A stretch of DNA of 64,000 bases from CBDDBK01 sp965225715 (lineage in GTDB: Bacteria; Bacteroidota; Bacteroidia; Cytophagales; Flammeovirgaceae). The first letter of the stretch is position 1. The number at the start of each line of letters is the position of its first letter. A program made the position numbers and the translations under genes. The DNA lies in contig CBDDBK010000002.1 in assembly GCA_965225715.1 (NCBI GenBank), positions 930,001-994,000 on the forward strand, in the 5' to 3' direction. The notes under the pieces are model-generated. The model made no database searches and had not been told where the DNA came from. It saw nothing but the letters and a program-made list of their open reading frames with translations. Shown here one piece after another: positions 45,780 through 55,155 of the stretch.

Positions 45780-47582
45780 TTATTCCCAATCTCCAAGCCA
45801 TTTTCCCAGTCCTTTCTTTTGTTTTGAGTCTAATTTTTCTGGATCATCTAAGTGGAGTGTATATGTCTTGAAAAGTGTTTTTTTGAAAGGTATATCAATT
45901 GTTAAAATATTTTGTCCTCTACTGATCAAAATCCGCATATTTTTACCATCTTCTTGGTTTTCTAAATAGTCAAAAAAGAAATCTTTATCACAACGTAAAC
46001 CATTGATAGCTATAATTTCATCATTAACATTAAGTCCAAAATTATAAGCTGGTGTGGTGCTTTTTATATTTTTAATTATTAAGTGTCCGTATTTTTCTTT
46101 TAGAGTTAAACCTAAATCAGATTTATAAGTTTTAGTTTCAACAAAGTTGACTCCGACTGATTCAAAAAGATCTTTGTAATCGAGAGGTTGAGTGTTATAA
46201 ATAAAATTATCGATAAATTCAGTTAAATCTGTGCCGGCAATTTTTTCAGCTGCTTTTTTAAATTCTTCAGGCGTAAAACCTCTTTTTTCTGTTTCAACAT
46301 ATTTTTGGTACAGATAGCGTAATAGGTCATCCAAATTATTTTTACCTTTTGTATTTTTGATGATTGTAAGATCTAAAAGTAAGGTCAAAATACTGCCTTT
46401 CAAATAATAAGATATGGTCGTATTGTTTGAGTTTTCATTTCTTCGATAATATTTTATCCAAGCATCAAAGCTAGCTTCTGCAACAGACTGGACAGCTTGA
46501 CCCGGTGTATTTTCTAAATTCGTAATATCATGACCAAGTAAACTCAAATAATTATCAGAGGAAATAAGTTGACTTCTTTTTAATAGTAAATTATCGTAGT
46601 AAGACGTAAAACCTTCGGCTATCCAAAGTTGGGTGGTATAATTTTCTTTATTATAATCAAAAGGTCCCAAAGGCTTTGGACGTAATCTTTTAACATTCCA
46701 AAGATGAAAATATTCATGAGCTACCAAGCCTAACCAATTTTGATAAGCAGTTTTGTTATTATAAGAAAAGCCTTTGTATATTAGGCTTGTAGAATATAAA
46801 TGTTCCAAACCGCCACGCGAATTTGGTGTATTCAATAAAATAAATAAATACTTATCGCAGGGATGTTTTCCAAATACTTTAACAGCTTCTTCTACAATTA
46901 GTTGAATATCTTTTACCGCCTTTGCCAAATCTAAATTGTGCTTTCCATATATGGCTAAAGTATGCGGAATACCAGCAGCATCAAAATTTAGTTCTTCATG
47001 ATTACCAATTTCTATTGGACTATCAACGAGTATATCATAGTTTTTACTTTTTCGTTTCCATTTATCATCTCCTACTACATCTAAAGTTGTGCTAATAACT
47101 TTCCAGTTTTTGTAGGGATTAATATTTAGAGTAAGAGGCATATCTTCCAAACCCTCAACATACAAACAAATAGAAGCCGGATTTAAATAAGCATGGCTAT
47201 CGTCTATGAAAGATGTTCTGACTGTAAGTTCATAGGCATAAACTTGATAGTCAATTTTGTAATCCGAATTGCCTTTAGGATCAAGTAGCCAAGTATTTTT
47301 ATCTACTTTTTCAATTGTCAAAGGCGTATTATTAGAATCGAAAGCCCTCACGCGATCTATATGACGAGCATATTCTCGAATAAGATACGAACCCGGCGTC
47401 CAAGTGGGGAGTTTGAAATAAACTTTATCTTTTGAATAATTTTCGACGTTTAAACTAACCCGAACGTAATGGGTATGAGGTTCAGGAAAATCCAAAGTAT
47501 ATGTTAGGCTTTGGGCTTCTGAAAAATAATGTATCATACTTATTATAAAGACATAAAAAAGAAAATAAAAATATTTATACAT
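45780..47582 (-). CDS. M61-family glycyl aminopeptidase with PDZ domain
   Basis: 600 residues with a signal peptide (about 1-23, ending SEAQ). The N-terminal about 165 residues are the family beta domain (YSKDKVYFKLPTWTPGSYLI). The catalytic domain has the zinc motif HEYFHLWNVKRLRP (about 288-301) and the third ligand in WIAEGFTSYYDN (about 318-329). A PDZ domain closes the protein (about 475-560, DLGLTLKEKYGHLIIKNI and AYNFGLNVNDEIIAINGLR). Family enzymes release N-terminal glycine or alanine from peptides outside the cytoplasm. Intact and in the usual size range. Confidence 0.92.
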   Translation of the reverse strand: MYKYFYFLFYVFIISMIHYFSEAQSLTYTLDFPEPHTHYVRVSLNVENYSKDKVYFKLPTWTPGSYLIREYARHIDRVRAFDSNNTPLTIEKVDKNTWLLDPKGNSDYKIDYQVYAYELTVRTSFIDDSHAYLNPASICLYVEGLEDMPLTLNINPYKNWKVISTTLDVVGDDKWKRKSKNYDILVDSPIEIGNHEELNFDAAGIPHTLAIYGKHNLDLAKAVKDIQLIVEEAVKVFGKHPCDKYLFILLNTPNSRGGLEHLYSTSLIYKGFSYNNKTAYQNWLGLVAHEYFHLWNVKRLRPKPLGPFDYNKENYTTQLWIAEGFTSYYDNLLLKRSQLISSDNYLSLLGHDITNLENTPGQAVQSVAEASFDAWIKYYRRNENSNNTTISYYLKGSILTLLLDLTIIKNTKGKNNLDDLLRYLYQKYVETEKRGFTPEEFKKAAEKIAGTDLTEFIDNFIYNTQPLDYKDLFESVGVNFVETKTYKSDLGLTLKEKYGHLIIKNIKSTTPAYNFGLNVNDEIIAINGLRCDKDFFFDYLENQEDGKNMRILISRGQNILTIDIPFKKTLFKTYTLHLDDPEKLDSKQKKGLGKWLGDWE

Positions 47583-47640
47583 TGGTCTATTTTAAAAATT
47601 CAAACTTAGTAATATTATGAATAAAAAGGTTTTATAACAA

Positions 47641-47724
47641 TTCTATTTTTATATATGAAATGGAAACTTTAAAAACCAATAGGTTAAAACCTCCAAAAAT
47701 CTTTTTTCAGGTAACATGACCATA
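47641..47724 (+). repeat. Dispersed 80-bp repeat copy
   Basis: Shows the family order TTCTATTTTTATATATGAAA, AAACCAATAGGTTAAAAC and ATCTTTTTTCAGGTAACATG. It lies in the spacer between the divergent M61 and methyltransferase-fusion genes. Confidence 0.68.
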
Positions 47725-47848
47725 GAGAGTAAATATAAAAAATTTATGTTAATCATGAAATACTTAAAACACTTATTTTCAATAAACAAAATAATTTTAT
47801 CTTTGAGCCATAGAATTATAATCATTATTCAATTAAAAATGAACCTTG

Positions 47849-50089
47849 ATGTCGACAGCCCCGAAACTCCCAGCCCCCAACTTTGAAGAAAGCGGCGTTA
47901 GAGAAGAAATAATTACCCCCATTTTAAAAGCCCTCAATTACAAAACCTTAGGTAGAAATAGAATCCTAAGGGAAAAGGCTTTGAAACACCCTGTAGTACA
48001 AGTAGGTTCTAAAAATAGGAAATTAACCAGCTATCCCGATTATCTTTTGGAAGTAAATAGTAAATACGCATGGGTTCTAGATGCTAAAGCGCCCAAAGCC
48101 GATATTAAAACAGGAAAACACGTTGAGCAAGCCTATTTTTATGCTATCCACCCCGAAATCCGAGTCAATTATTATGGACTTTGCAACGGAAAGGAGTTTA
48201 TTTTATTCCATATTTCCGATCAAAAACCCTGTCTTTATTTTCAAATTGCAGAAATAGAAAGTTATTGGGACACTTTAAACCAAAAGCTCAGCCCAGATGC
48301 TTTTGTACAAGCTGATGTTTTGGAAAGCCAAAAAAGAAAGGAAAAAATCAATGAACCCGCTGCCAAACCTTTTGACTATATGGCTCTAAAATTACCTGAA
48401 GAACTTAAAAAAGTGAGAAAACAAGCAGCCAAACGTCATTTTGGACCCCATGGCTATTTTACCCGCCAGTCTTGGGATGTTGTCCAAATGTATATTCAAC
48501 ATTTTACCAAAAAAGGTGATTTGGTTTTAGATTCTTTCGGTGGTTCAGGCGTCACTGCAATAGAAGCCCTTATGACCCAACGAAAAGCTATTCATATAGA
48601 TTTGAATCCATTATCTGTCTTTATGGCAAAAACCCTTATTGAACCTGTAAGTTTTGCAGAAATAGAACGCGAATTTGATAAAATTCATGATAACTACATG
48701 AAAAATTGTCCCAAAACAGAAACGGAAATTCAAAATGCTTTAAAAAAATATCCCTACCCCAAAGATATTCTACTGACAAAAAATACTGGGGTTGATAATG
48801 TACACCAACTATTTAGCAAAAAACAATTAGCACAACTAGCTTTCTTAAAGCATCTTATTTTAAAAATAAGAAATGATGCCATTAAAAATTCTTTACTTAT
48901 TTCATTTTCAAGCGCTTTGAATAAAATCAATTTAACTTATCATCCGTCTAGATCAAGAGGAGATAATGCAGGAAATTCTTCGATGTTCATTTATTATTCT
49001 TATAGGATAGCAAAAAATTCTCCAGATTTAGATTTACTTCAAGTTTTTGAGACTAAATACAAACGGATGTTGGCGGCTAAAAAAGAAATGGCTGTAGCGA
49101 TTACGGAAAAGACAATTCAAAATGCTGAAATTTATCAAGGCGATGCCAGTAATTTGGCTAAAATTAAGTCCCAAAGTGTCGATTATATCTATACCGATCC
49201 ACCTTATGGAAGTAAGATTGCCTATTTGGATTTATCGACAATGTGGAATGCTTGGCTGGATTTTCCTGTAAGCCAAAGCGACCGGGAAAAGGAAGCCATA
49301 GAAGGTGGTTCTTTGAATAAAAGTTCTGATGATTATGGTGCGCTGCTTTCGCAGAGTATTCGGGAAATGTACCGGGTTTTAAAATATGACCGCTGGATGA
49401 GTTTTGTTTTTGCTCATAAAGATCCTAAGTATTGGCATTTGATCATAAAATCAGCTGAAAATGTGGGTTTTGAATATGCAGGTGCCGTTAAGCAAAGCAA
49501 CGGTCAATCAAGTTTTAAGAAAAGGCAAAATCCTTTTTCAGTATTATCCGGACAATTAATTATTAATTTTAAGAAGGTTAAAACTCCTCAAAGCATTCAG
49601 AAAGCAAAACTTGGAGCTGAAACCTATCACCTGATTATTGAAACCATAGAATCGGTTATTGCCGAAAATAATGGAGCCACTCTCGAACAAATTAATGATA
49701 AGCTGATAATCACAGGCTTAGAGCTTGGTTTTTTAGATATTTTAAGTAAAGAATATAAAGATTTGACCCCCGTTTTAGCCGATCATTTCAATTACAACTC
49801 AAGTTTACAAACCTATCATATCAAGTCCAATAAAAAGTTTAAAAGTAATATTCCGCTTGATTTGCGCATTCGTTATTTTTTGCTGTCTTATCTTAGGCGA
49901 AAGGAAAGAGAAAATGCTTATCCGACCAGTGATGCCCTTATTTTGGATTTGATGCCTCTTTTAAAAAATGGTATCACCCCTGAAGATCAAACAATTCTAA
50001 ATGTTTTAGAAAGCATAGCCGAACAAACCAAATCTAAAACTTGGCGCCTAAAACCCGAAGGACAAAGGCAATTATTCAAAGAGAAATAA
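47849..50089 (+). CDS. Nuclease-DNA methyltransferase fusion (type IIG-like)
   Basis: 746 residues from the ATG at 47849 (a TTG directly before it would add one residue). Residues about 10-140 form an HsdR N-terminal-like PD-(D/E)XK nuclease: SYPDYLLEV (Asp64), then WVLDAKAP with Asp78 and Lys80. Residues about 175-560 are an amino-methyltransferase of N6_N4 type: LDSFGGSGVTAIEAL (motif I, 228-241), IDLNPLS (motif II) and, about 210 residues later, YIYTDPPYGS (motif IV, about 449-456) with the catalytic DPPY. The space between motifs I and IV may be the target-recognition insert. The last about 150 residues are unassigned. A nuclease and methylase in one chain suggests type IIG restriction-modification, or a self-limiting phage defence. 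The gene next to it is a GIY-YIG protein. Recognition sequence unknown. Confidence 0.82.
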   Translation: MSTAPKLPAPNFEESGVREEIITPILKALNYKTLGRNRILREKALKHPVVQVGSKNRKLTSYPDYLLEVNSKYAWVLDAKAPKADIKTGKHVEQAYFYAIHPEIRVNYYGLCNGKEFILFHISDQKPCLYFQIAEIESYWDTLNQKLSPDAFVQADVLESQKRKEKINEPAAKPFDYMALKLPEELKKVRKQAAKRHFGPHGYFTRQSWDVVQMYIQHFTKKGDLVLDSFGGSGVTAIEALMTQRKAIHIDLNPLSVFMAKTLIEPVSFAEIEREFDKIHDNYMKNCPKTETEIQNALKKYPYPKDILLTKNTGVDNVHQLFSKKQLAQLAFLKHLILKIRNDAIKNSLLISFSSALNKINLTYHPSRSRGDNAGNSSMFIYYSYRIAKNSPDLDLLQVFETKYKRMLAAKKEMAVAITEKTIQNAEIYQGDASNLAKIKSQSVDYIYTDPPYGSKIAYLDLSTMWNAWLDFPVSQSDREKEAIEGGSLNKSSDDYGALLSQSIREMYRVLKYDRWMSFVFAHKDPKYWHLIIKSAENVGFEYAGAVKQSNGQSSFKKRQNPFSVLSGQLIINFKKVKTPQSIQKAKLGAETYHLIIETIESVIAENNGATLEQINDKLIITGLELGFLDILSKEYKDLTPVLADHFNYNSSLQTYHIKSNKKFKSNIPLDLRIRYFLLSYLRRKERENAYPTSDALILDLMPLLKNGITPEDQTILNVLESIAEQTKSKTWRLKPEGQRQLFKEK

Positions 50090-50106
50090 GATACTAGTCA
50101 TATCGC

Positions 50107-50307
50107 TCAAAAAAAGAGTTTTATGTACTCCAGTACTTCCTTTATCCCATTGACATATTTCCGAGCCGCATAGATATCATCGCCTTCCGGAAAATCCAAG
50201 AAAACCGCATAAGTTTCTGTGTCCTGATTATTGCACATTGCCCAGATGCAGCTGGACCTGGCTGGGTATCTGATTTTCCCACCATGCTCATATACTGGAT
50301 AGTACAA
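50107..50307 (-). CDS. Short ORF of unknown function
   Basis: 66 residues from a TTG in a run of A/T. The protein-like composition (YPARSSCIWAMCNNQDTETY, AVFLDFPEGDDIYAARKYVN) and the higher G+C of this 200-bp stretch compared with its neighbours argue for a real coding fragment. There is no better start; a poly-A tract lies immediately upstream (about 50305-50314), where an original 5' part could have been lost. It lies between the fusion gene and the GIY-YIG gene. I recognise no family. Confidence 0.4.
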   Translation of the reverse strand: MYYPVYEHGGKIRYPARSSCIWAMCNNQDTETYAVFLDFPEGDDIYAARKYVNGIKEVLEYIKLFF

Positions 50308-50461
50308 AAAAAAAATGATAAAATTTATAAATATTTTGAAAACCCTTGAGAGTTTAACCTATTTTTATGAAAAACTAATCATTCTCATTCTGGAAAATTG
50401 ATTATTAGATAAATATTTTGTAAGCTACTTAAAGTCGTTCTAAGTCGTGATTTAGAAGAGA

Positions 50462-51181
50462 TTATTTCTGATTTAGGTTAAATCTAACAGGATTACTTGC
50501 TCCTTGTTTTTTATAATCTCTTATGGATTTGGTTAAATAATAGTCTTTCACTTTCTCCTCTATGTTATCGTCTTTTGTAAATCTATATCTTGTGGTGTTT
50601 TCTCCGGTGTACCACTTCTTTACCTTAAAAACGCCAACTATTTGTCCCAAGTACTCAGCCAATACATATTTGACAGTCTTTATTCTGTGTGAAGCAATAA
50701 CCCAATCTCCTTTTACAGCCTTATAAATGTCCTCAATAGATCCTCCTTTCGGGTATTCTTTGTTAATATTTATGATTACGACAGGATGTTTTAATTCTGT
50801 TAACTTAGGAGGGTTATATTGTCTATGAATTTCTTCACTAGTTTTCAAACCAAAATGATCACTAGCATAACCCGCATTTACATTAGTGAGCTTTTGATTT
50901 TGATGACGTAATAAATCTATCAAAGCGGCTTCAACTATCAAAGCTTCTTGTTTGGTTAACGAATGTCTAATAATGATATGCTCAACTTTCTCATCACCAA
51001 TTTTTTTAATATGATCTATTTTTTCTGTCTCTTTAATTCCGTTTTTATTTTCTTTTTCGTGTTGAAAAACCCTATTGCCTTGTCCATAACCTATATAGAA
51101 TATTTTCTTCGTTTCAGGATCTTGTAAGCCATAAACATAATAGTTCAAATCGGTAAAAATTTGTGGATTAAATTCTTTCAT
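50462..51181 (-). CDS. GIY-YIG nuclease-fold protein (LEM3-like)
   Basis: 239 residues. The N-terminal about 100 residues match the LEM3/ANKLE1-type GIY-YIG fold (COG3680): YYVYGLQDP (the GIY strand), KIFYIGYGQGNRVFQH (the YIG strand, Arg37 and His41), KVEHIIIRHSLTKQEA and LIVEAALIDLL, in which Glu84 would be the metal-binding residue. The remainder (about 115-239) is basic and contains no named domain; it may bind DNA. It probably cuts DNA; no methyltransferase-type motif is present. It lies beside the nuclease-methylase fusion and upstream of mutS on the same strand, so a joint role in defence or repair is possible but only inferred. Confidence 0.8.
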   Translation of the reverse strand: MKEFNPQIFTDLNYYVYGLQDPETKKIFYIGYGQGNRVFQHEKENKNGIKETEKIDHIKKIGDEKVEHIIIRHSLTKQEALIVEAALIDLLRHQNQKLTNVNAGYASDHFGLKTSEEIHRQYNPPKLTELKHPVVIININKEYPKGGSIEDIYKAVKGDWVIASHRIKTVKYVLAEYLGQIVGVFKVKKWYTGENTTRYRFTKDDNIEEKVKDYYLTKSIRDYKKQGASNPVRFNLNQK

Positions 51182-51286
51182 AACAATTTTTTAAAATTAG
51201 AAAAATGTAGGAATACGCTTTAAATCTTCTTCAGAATAGGGCGAATATACAATAAAGTTGTAACACAATGATATAAAAAATTAATA

Positions 51287-53908
51287 TTATCCACCTTCCT
51301 CTTCAATAATCTTTTTAATATCATTAAGTTTCATTAGACCTTCTATGGGGGTTAGGATGTTGAGATCTAGGGTTGAGAGTAATTTCTTAATATTTTTGTA
51401 GGCTTTGGGTCCGCCTTCAAAAAGTTGAAGTTGATAGTTTTCTTCGGATTCTTTTTGGGAAGGATTTAATGGGTTAATGGGCATTTTTTCCAAAATAGGT
51501 AAGATTTCTTTTGCTCTTTCAACCACTAATTTCGGAATGCCTGCCATTTGAGCTACATTAATACCAAAGCTATGCTGACTGCCGCCAGAGACTAATTTTC
51601 TCAAAAAAACAATTTTATCCTTAATTTGTCTGACCGAAACATTGTAGTTTTTTACTCGATCCAAATGGTGAGTTAACTCGTTAAGTTCATGATAGTGGGT
51701 AGCAAATAAAGTTTTGGGTTGAATCGTAGGATGGTTGTGCAGATATTCTATAATTGCCCAAGCGATAGAAATACCATCGAAAGTGCTTGTACCTCTTCCA
51801 ATTTCATCCATTAAAAGTAGACTATCTTTGGTAATATTATTTAAAATAGTAGCTGTTTCGAACATTTCTACCATAAAGGTTGATTCACCTTTGGAAAGAT
51901 TATCAGAAGCGCCTACACGAGTAAATAGTTTATCTATAATGGATATATCGGCACTTTCAGCTGGTACAAAAGATCCCATTTGCGCCATCAAGACGATTAA
52001 GCCAACCTGTCGCAATAAAGCTGATTTTCCAGCCATGTTTGGACCTGTAATGACCCATATCTGCTCTTTAGTTGGATCCAATTGAATGTCATTCGGAATA
52101 AAACTTTCGCCCACTAAGTCTAATTGCTGTTCAATCACAGGATGCCGTCCATTTTTTATCGTTAGAAATCCTTTTTGATTAAAAGTCGGTCTACAGTATT
52201 GATAGTTCGAAGCTACACTTGCCAAAGCACAAAAACAATCCACAGTAGCTAACAGTTGGGTCGTTTGTTGGATAGGTACTAAATATTCTGACGCAATGGT
52301 CAAAATCTCCTCAAAATATTTTTGCTCTAAAAGAATAATTTCCTCTTCAGCATTTAAAATTTTATTTTCGTATTCTTTGAGTTCTTGGGTAATATACCTT
52401 TCGGCATTAACCAAAGTCTGTTTCCTAATCCACTCATAAGGTACTTTGTCTTTATGGGCGTTGGTGACTTCTAAATAGTAACCAAAAACTTTGTTGTAAC
52501 TAATTTTTAAGGAAGAAATACCTGTTTTTTCTCGTTCCTTTTTAACAATAGTTTCTAAATAATCTTTTCCCGAAAAAGCAATACTTCTAAATTCGTCTAA
52601 CTCGGCATTAATACCTTTTCGAATAACATTGCCTTGTCCAAGGGTTGTCGGTTCTTCATGAATATATTTTTCTATTTGAACAATCAAATTTTCACAGCTA
52701 TTGAGGCGTTCTGCGAGTCCTTGAATGCTACTACTTTCTGATTTTGATAGACTACTTTTGATTTTTTGAGTATATTCCAAAGTACTTTTGAGATTCCAAA
52801 GTTGACGAGGTGTGATTCGTTTGATAGATACTTTAGCAATTAATCGTTCTAAATCGCCAATGTGCTTGAGTAAGTCGATGATTTCTTGATGTAAGTCCAC
52901 GTGTTTAATAAAATAATCAACTTTATCGAGTCTATTCTCTATGGCAACAGGGTTTTTTAAGGGTAAAACGACCCATTTTCTTAGTTTTCTCGATCCCATA
53001 GGTGTGACGCAATGGTCTAGAATCTTAATTAAAGGCGTGCCTTCTTCATGCTGGGTTTCGATAAGTTCGAGATTACGAACTGTGAATTTTTCCAACCATA
53101 CATAATCACTTTGACTAATTTTACTTATCTTATTGATGTGCGCCGTTTTTTCAGCTCCATGTTCAGTAAAATCAAGATAATGCAAAATAGCACCTGCAGC
53201 AATAATGCCCAGATTTAAGTTTTCTATCCCAAAGCCTTTTAAAGTTGTCGTTTTAAAATGTTTGTTTAGTTTTTCTTCAGCAAAATTTTGGGTAAAAACC
53301 CAGTCTTCTAATTCAAAACTTAAATGGTCATCTAGATAATTATTCAAATTTGATTTACACTTCTGGTTATAAACAATTTCAGAAGGCTTAAATGCTTGTA
53401 ATAAATTATCTATATGGGTAAAATCACCTTGAGTTGTTAAAAATTCACCAGTAGAAATATCCAGTAAAGCTAACCCTACGCTACTTTTTTCTTTATTTTT
53501 TTCATAATGTAAGGCTGCTAAATAATTATTCGTTTTGGTATTTAAGAGGGTTTCTTTAAAAGAAATACCCGGCGTAACAATTTCGGTGATCCCTCTTTTT
53601 ACCAATCCTTTAGCATATTTCGGATCTTCAAGTTGCTCACAAATAGCCACTCGTAAACCAGCTTTAACCAGTCTGGGCAAATAGGTATCCAAAGCATGAT
53701 GTGGAAATCCTGCTAAAGCAACTTCTGAAGCACTTCCATTGGCTCTTTTCGTCAAAGTAATATCTAAAATCTGACTCGCTTTGATAGCATCTTCAGAAAA
53801 TGTTTCATAAAAATCACCTACTCTAAAAAGCATCAATGTATCCGGATACTTCGCTTTCATTGTATTATATTGACGCATAAGAGGTGTTTCTTTCCGTTTT
53901 TTCGGCAT
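51287..53908 (-). CDS. mutS: DNA mismatch repair protein MutS
   Basis: 873 residues, the usual MutS1 size. N-terminal mismatch-binding domain with RVGDFYETFSEDA (the F-x-E motif that stacks on the mispair), connector and lever domains in the middle, then the ATPase: GPNMAGKSALLRQVG (Walker A, about residue 622), MDEIGRGTSTFDG (Walker B/signature region) and TLFATHYHELNEL (switch). The C-terminal helix-turn-helix includes SFGINVAQMAGIP. It recognises mismatches and recruits MutL. The gene is intact. It sits between GIY-YIG and restriction-modification genes, all read from separate promoters. Confidence 0.96.
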   Translation of the reverse strand: MPKKRKETPLMRQYNTMKAKYPDTLMLFRVGDFYETFSEDAIKASQILDITLTKRANGSASEVALAGFPHHALDTYLPRLVKAGLRVAICEQLEDPKYAKGLVKRGITEIVTPGISFKETLLNTKTNNYLAALHYEKNKEKSSVGLALLDISTGEFLTTQGDFTHIDNLLQAFKPSEIVYNQKCKSNLNNYLDDHLSFELEDWVFTQNFAEEKLNKHFKTTTLKGFGIENLNLGIIAAGAILHYLDFTEHGAEKTAHINKISKISQSDYVWLEKFTVRNLELIETQHEEGTPLIKILDHCVTPMGSRKLRKWVVLPLKNPVAIENRLDKVDYFIKHVDLHQEIIDLLKHIGDLERLIAKVSIKRITPRQLWNLKSTLEYTQKIKSSLSKSESSSIQGLAERLNSCENLIVQIEKYIHEEPTTLGQGNVIRKGINAELDEFRSIAFSGKDYLETIVKKEREKTGISSLKISYNKVFGYYLEVTNAHKDKVPYEWIRKQTLVNAERYITQELKEYENKILNAEEEIILLEQKYFEEILTIASEYLVPIQQTTQLLATVDCFCALASVASNYQYCRPTFNQKGFLTIKNGRHPVIEQQLDLVGESFIPNDIQLDPTKEQIWVITGPNMAGKSALLRQVGLIVLMAQMGSFVPAESADISIIDKLFTRVGASDNLSKGESTFMVEMFETATILNNITKDSLLLMDEIGRGTSTFDGISIAWAIIEYLHNHPTIQPKTLFATHYHELNELTHHLDRVKNYNVSVRQIKDKIVFLRKLVSGGSQHSFGINVAQMAGIPKLVVERAKEILPILEKMPINPLNPSQKESEENYQLQLFEGGPKAYKNIKKLLSTLDLNILTPIEGLMKLNDIKKIIEEEGG

Positions 53909-54141
53909 ATTGCTAACTGAGTATTTTTATCTTTGAATTGTTTAAATGACTAAAAACTTAAAATTAAAAAACTTAAAATTAAAATTGCTTATCATTGCAA
54001 ATCAAATTTTAGACAAACGATCCAAACAGCAACGGTTTTCTATTTTTGGCTTAACTATTTAACAAAAAAATAGGCAACACTAGAAAATGACTTTAGGGGT
54101 TTATATGAAATTAAGTAATAAATTGGGGTTTAATATTATCC

Positions 54142-55155
54142 ATGCAATACAAAGACAAATTATTCACAGGCGATAGTCTCCCTATTTTATCAAATATAGA
54201 AGATGATTCCGTTGATTTGGTAATTACTTCTCCACCTTACTTTCAACAACGAGATTACGGAAATGATCATGTTGATATTGGAAGTGAAAAAACAGAAGAG
54301 GAGTACCTTAATAATCTGCTTCAAGTTTTTTTTGAATGTGTGAGAGTCACTAAGCCGACAGGAACGGTTGTTTATAATTTGGGAGATAAATATGTGAATG
54401 GGGGGTTATGTTTAATTCCTTATAAATTTGCTCTTGAGGCTATTAATAGCAAAAAAGTATTTCTAATAAATGAACTGACTTGGTCAAAACTGAATCCCAC
54501 ACCAAGACAGGATAAAAAAAAACTCGTTCAAACAACTGAACCTTTTTTTATATTTGCAAAGTCAAAAGATTATTGTTTTAATCTTGATAACTATTTGCAA
54601 CACTTTGATGAATTAAATAAAAGAAATAACGGAAATACAAATATAAAAATTGGTCAAAAGTATTTTTATTTAATAGATAAATCTGATTTAAATGAGCAGG
54701 AAAAAAATGAAGCTAAAAAAGAGCTCTATAAAACCATTGAATTGGTAAAATCGGATCAAATTCATAGCTTTAGAATGAAAATTAGGGGTTTGCATAAACT
54801 TCCATATGGTGGACAAGCAGGAGGACGCAATGATCAAATTAACCAAAATGGATTTACAATAATTAAAATTACCGGTAATAAACTTAAAAAGGATATTATT
54901 GAAAGTCCTGTGGAAGCCGCTAAAAATAATAGCCACCCAGCTGTTTACCCACAGTACATTATACAAGAACTTATAAAGTTATTGACCAAACAAAATGATG
55001 TCGTTTTAGATCCTTTTAATGGTAGCGGTACTACCTGCATTGCGGCTAAAAAACTGAATAGACATTATATTGGAATTGATATTAATCCTAAATATATTGA
55101 GTTAGCTAAAGAACGCATTGAAAAAGCAAATCCTAATATTGAATTATTTATATGA
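54142..55155 (+). CDS. N4-cytosine/N6-adenine DNA methyltransferase
   Basis: 337 residues. Beta-class order: catalytic motif IV TSPPY (29-33) near the N-terminus, variable region (about 100-270), then motif I DPFNGSGTTCIAAKKLNRHY (about 291-310) and IGIDINPKY. The SPPY form is typical of N4-methylcytosine enzymes, while DPPY is typical of N6-adenine, so m4C is more likely. The gene ends in an ATGA overlap with the next gene (55152-55155). The pair forms a type II restriction-modification system in which this enzyme protects host DNA. Recognition sequence cannot be read from the protein. Confidence 0.9.
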   Translation: MQYKDKLFTGDSLPILSNIEDDSVDLVITSPPYFQQRDYGNDHVDIGSEKTEEEYLNNLLQVFFECVRVTKPTGTVVYNLGDKYVNGGLCLIPYKFALEAINSKKVFLINELTWSKLNPTPRQDKKKLVQTTEPFFIFAKSKDYCFNLDNYLQHFDELNKRNNGNTNIKIGQKYFYLIDKSDLNEQEKNEAKKELYKTIELVKSDQIHSFRMKIRGLHKLPYGGQAGGRNDQINQNGFTIIKITGNKLKKDIIESPVEAAKNNSHPAVYPQYIIQELIKLLTKQNDVVLDPFNGSGTTCIAAKKLNRHYIGIDINPKYIELAKERIEKANPNIELFI

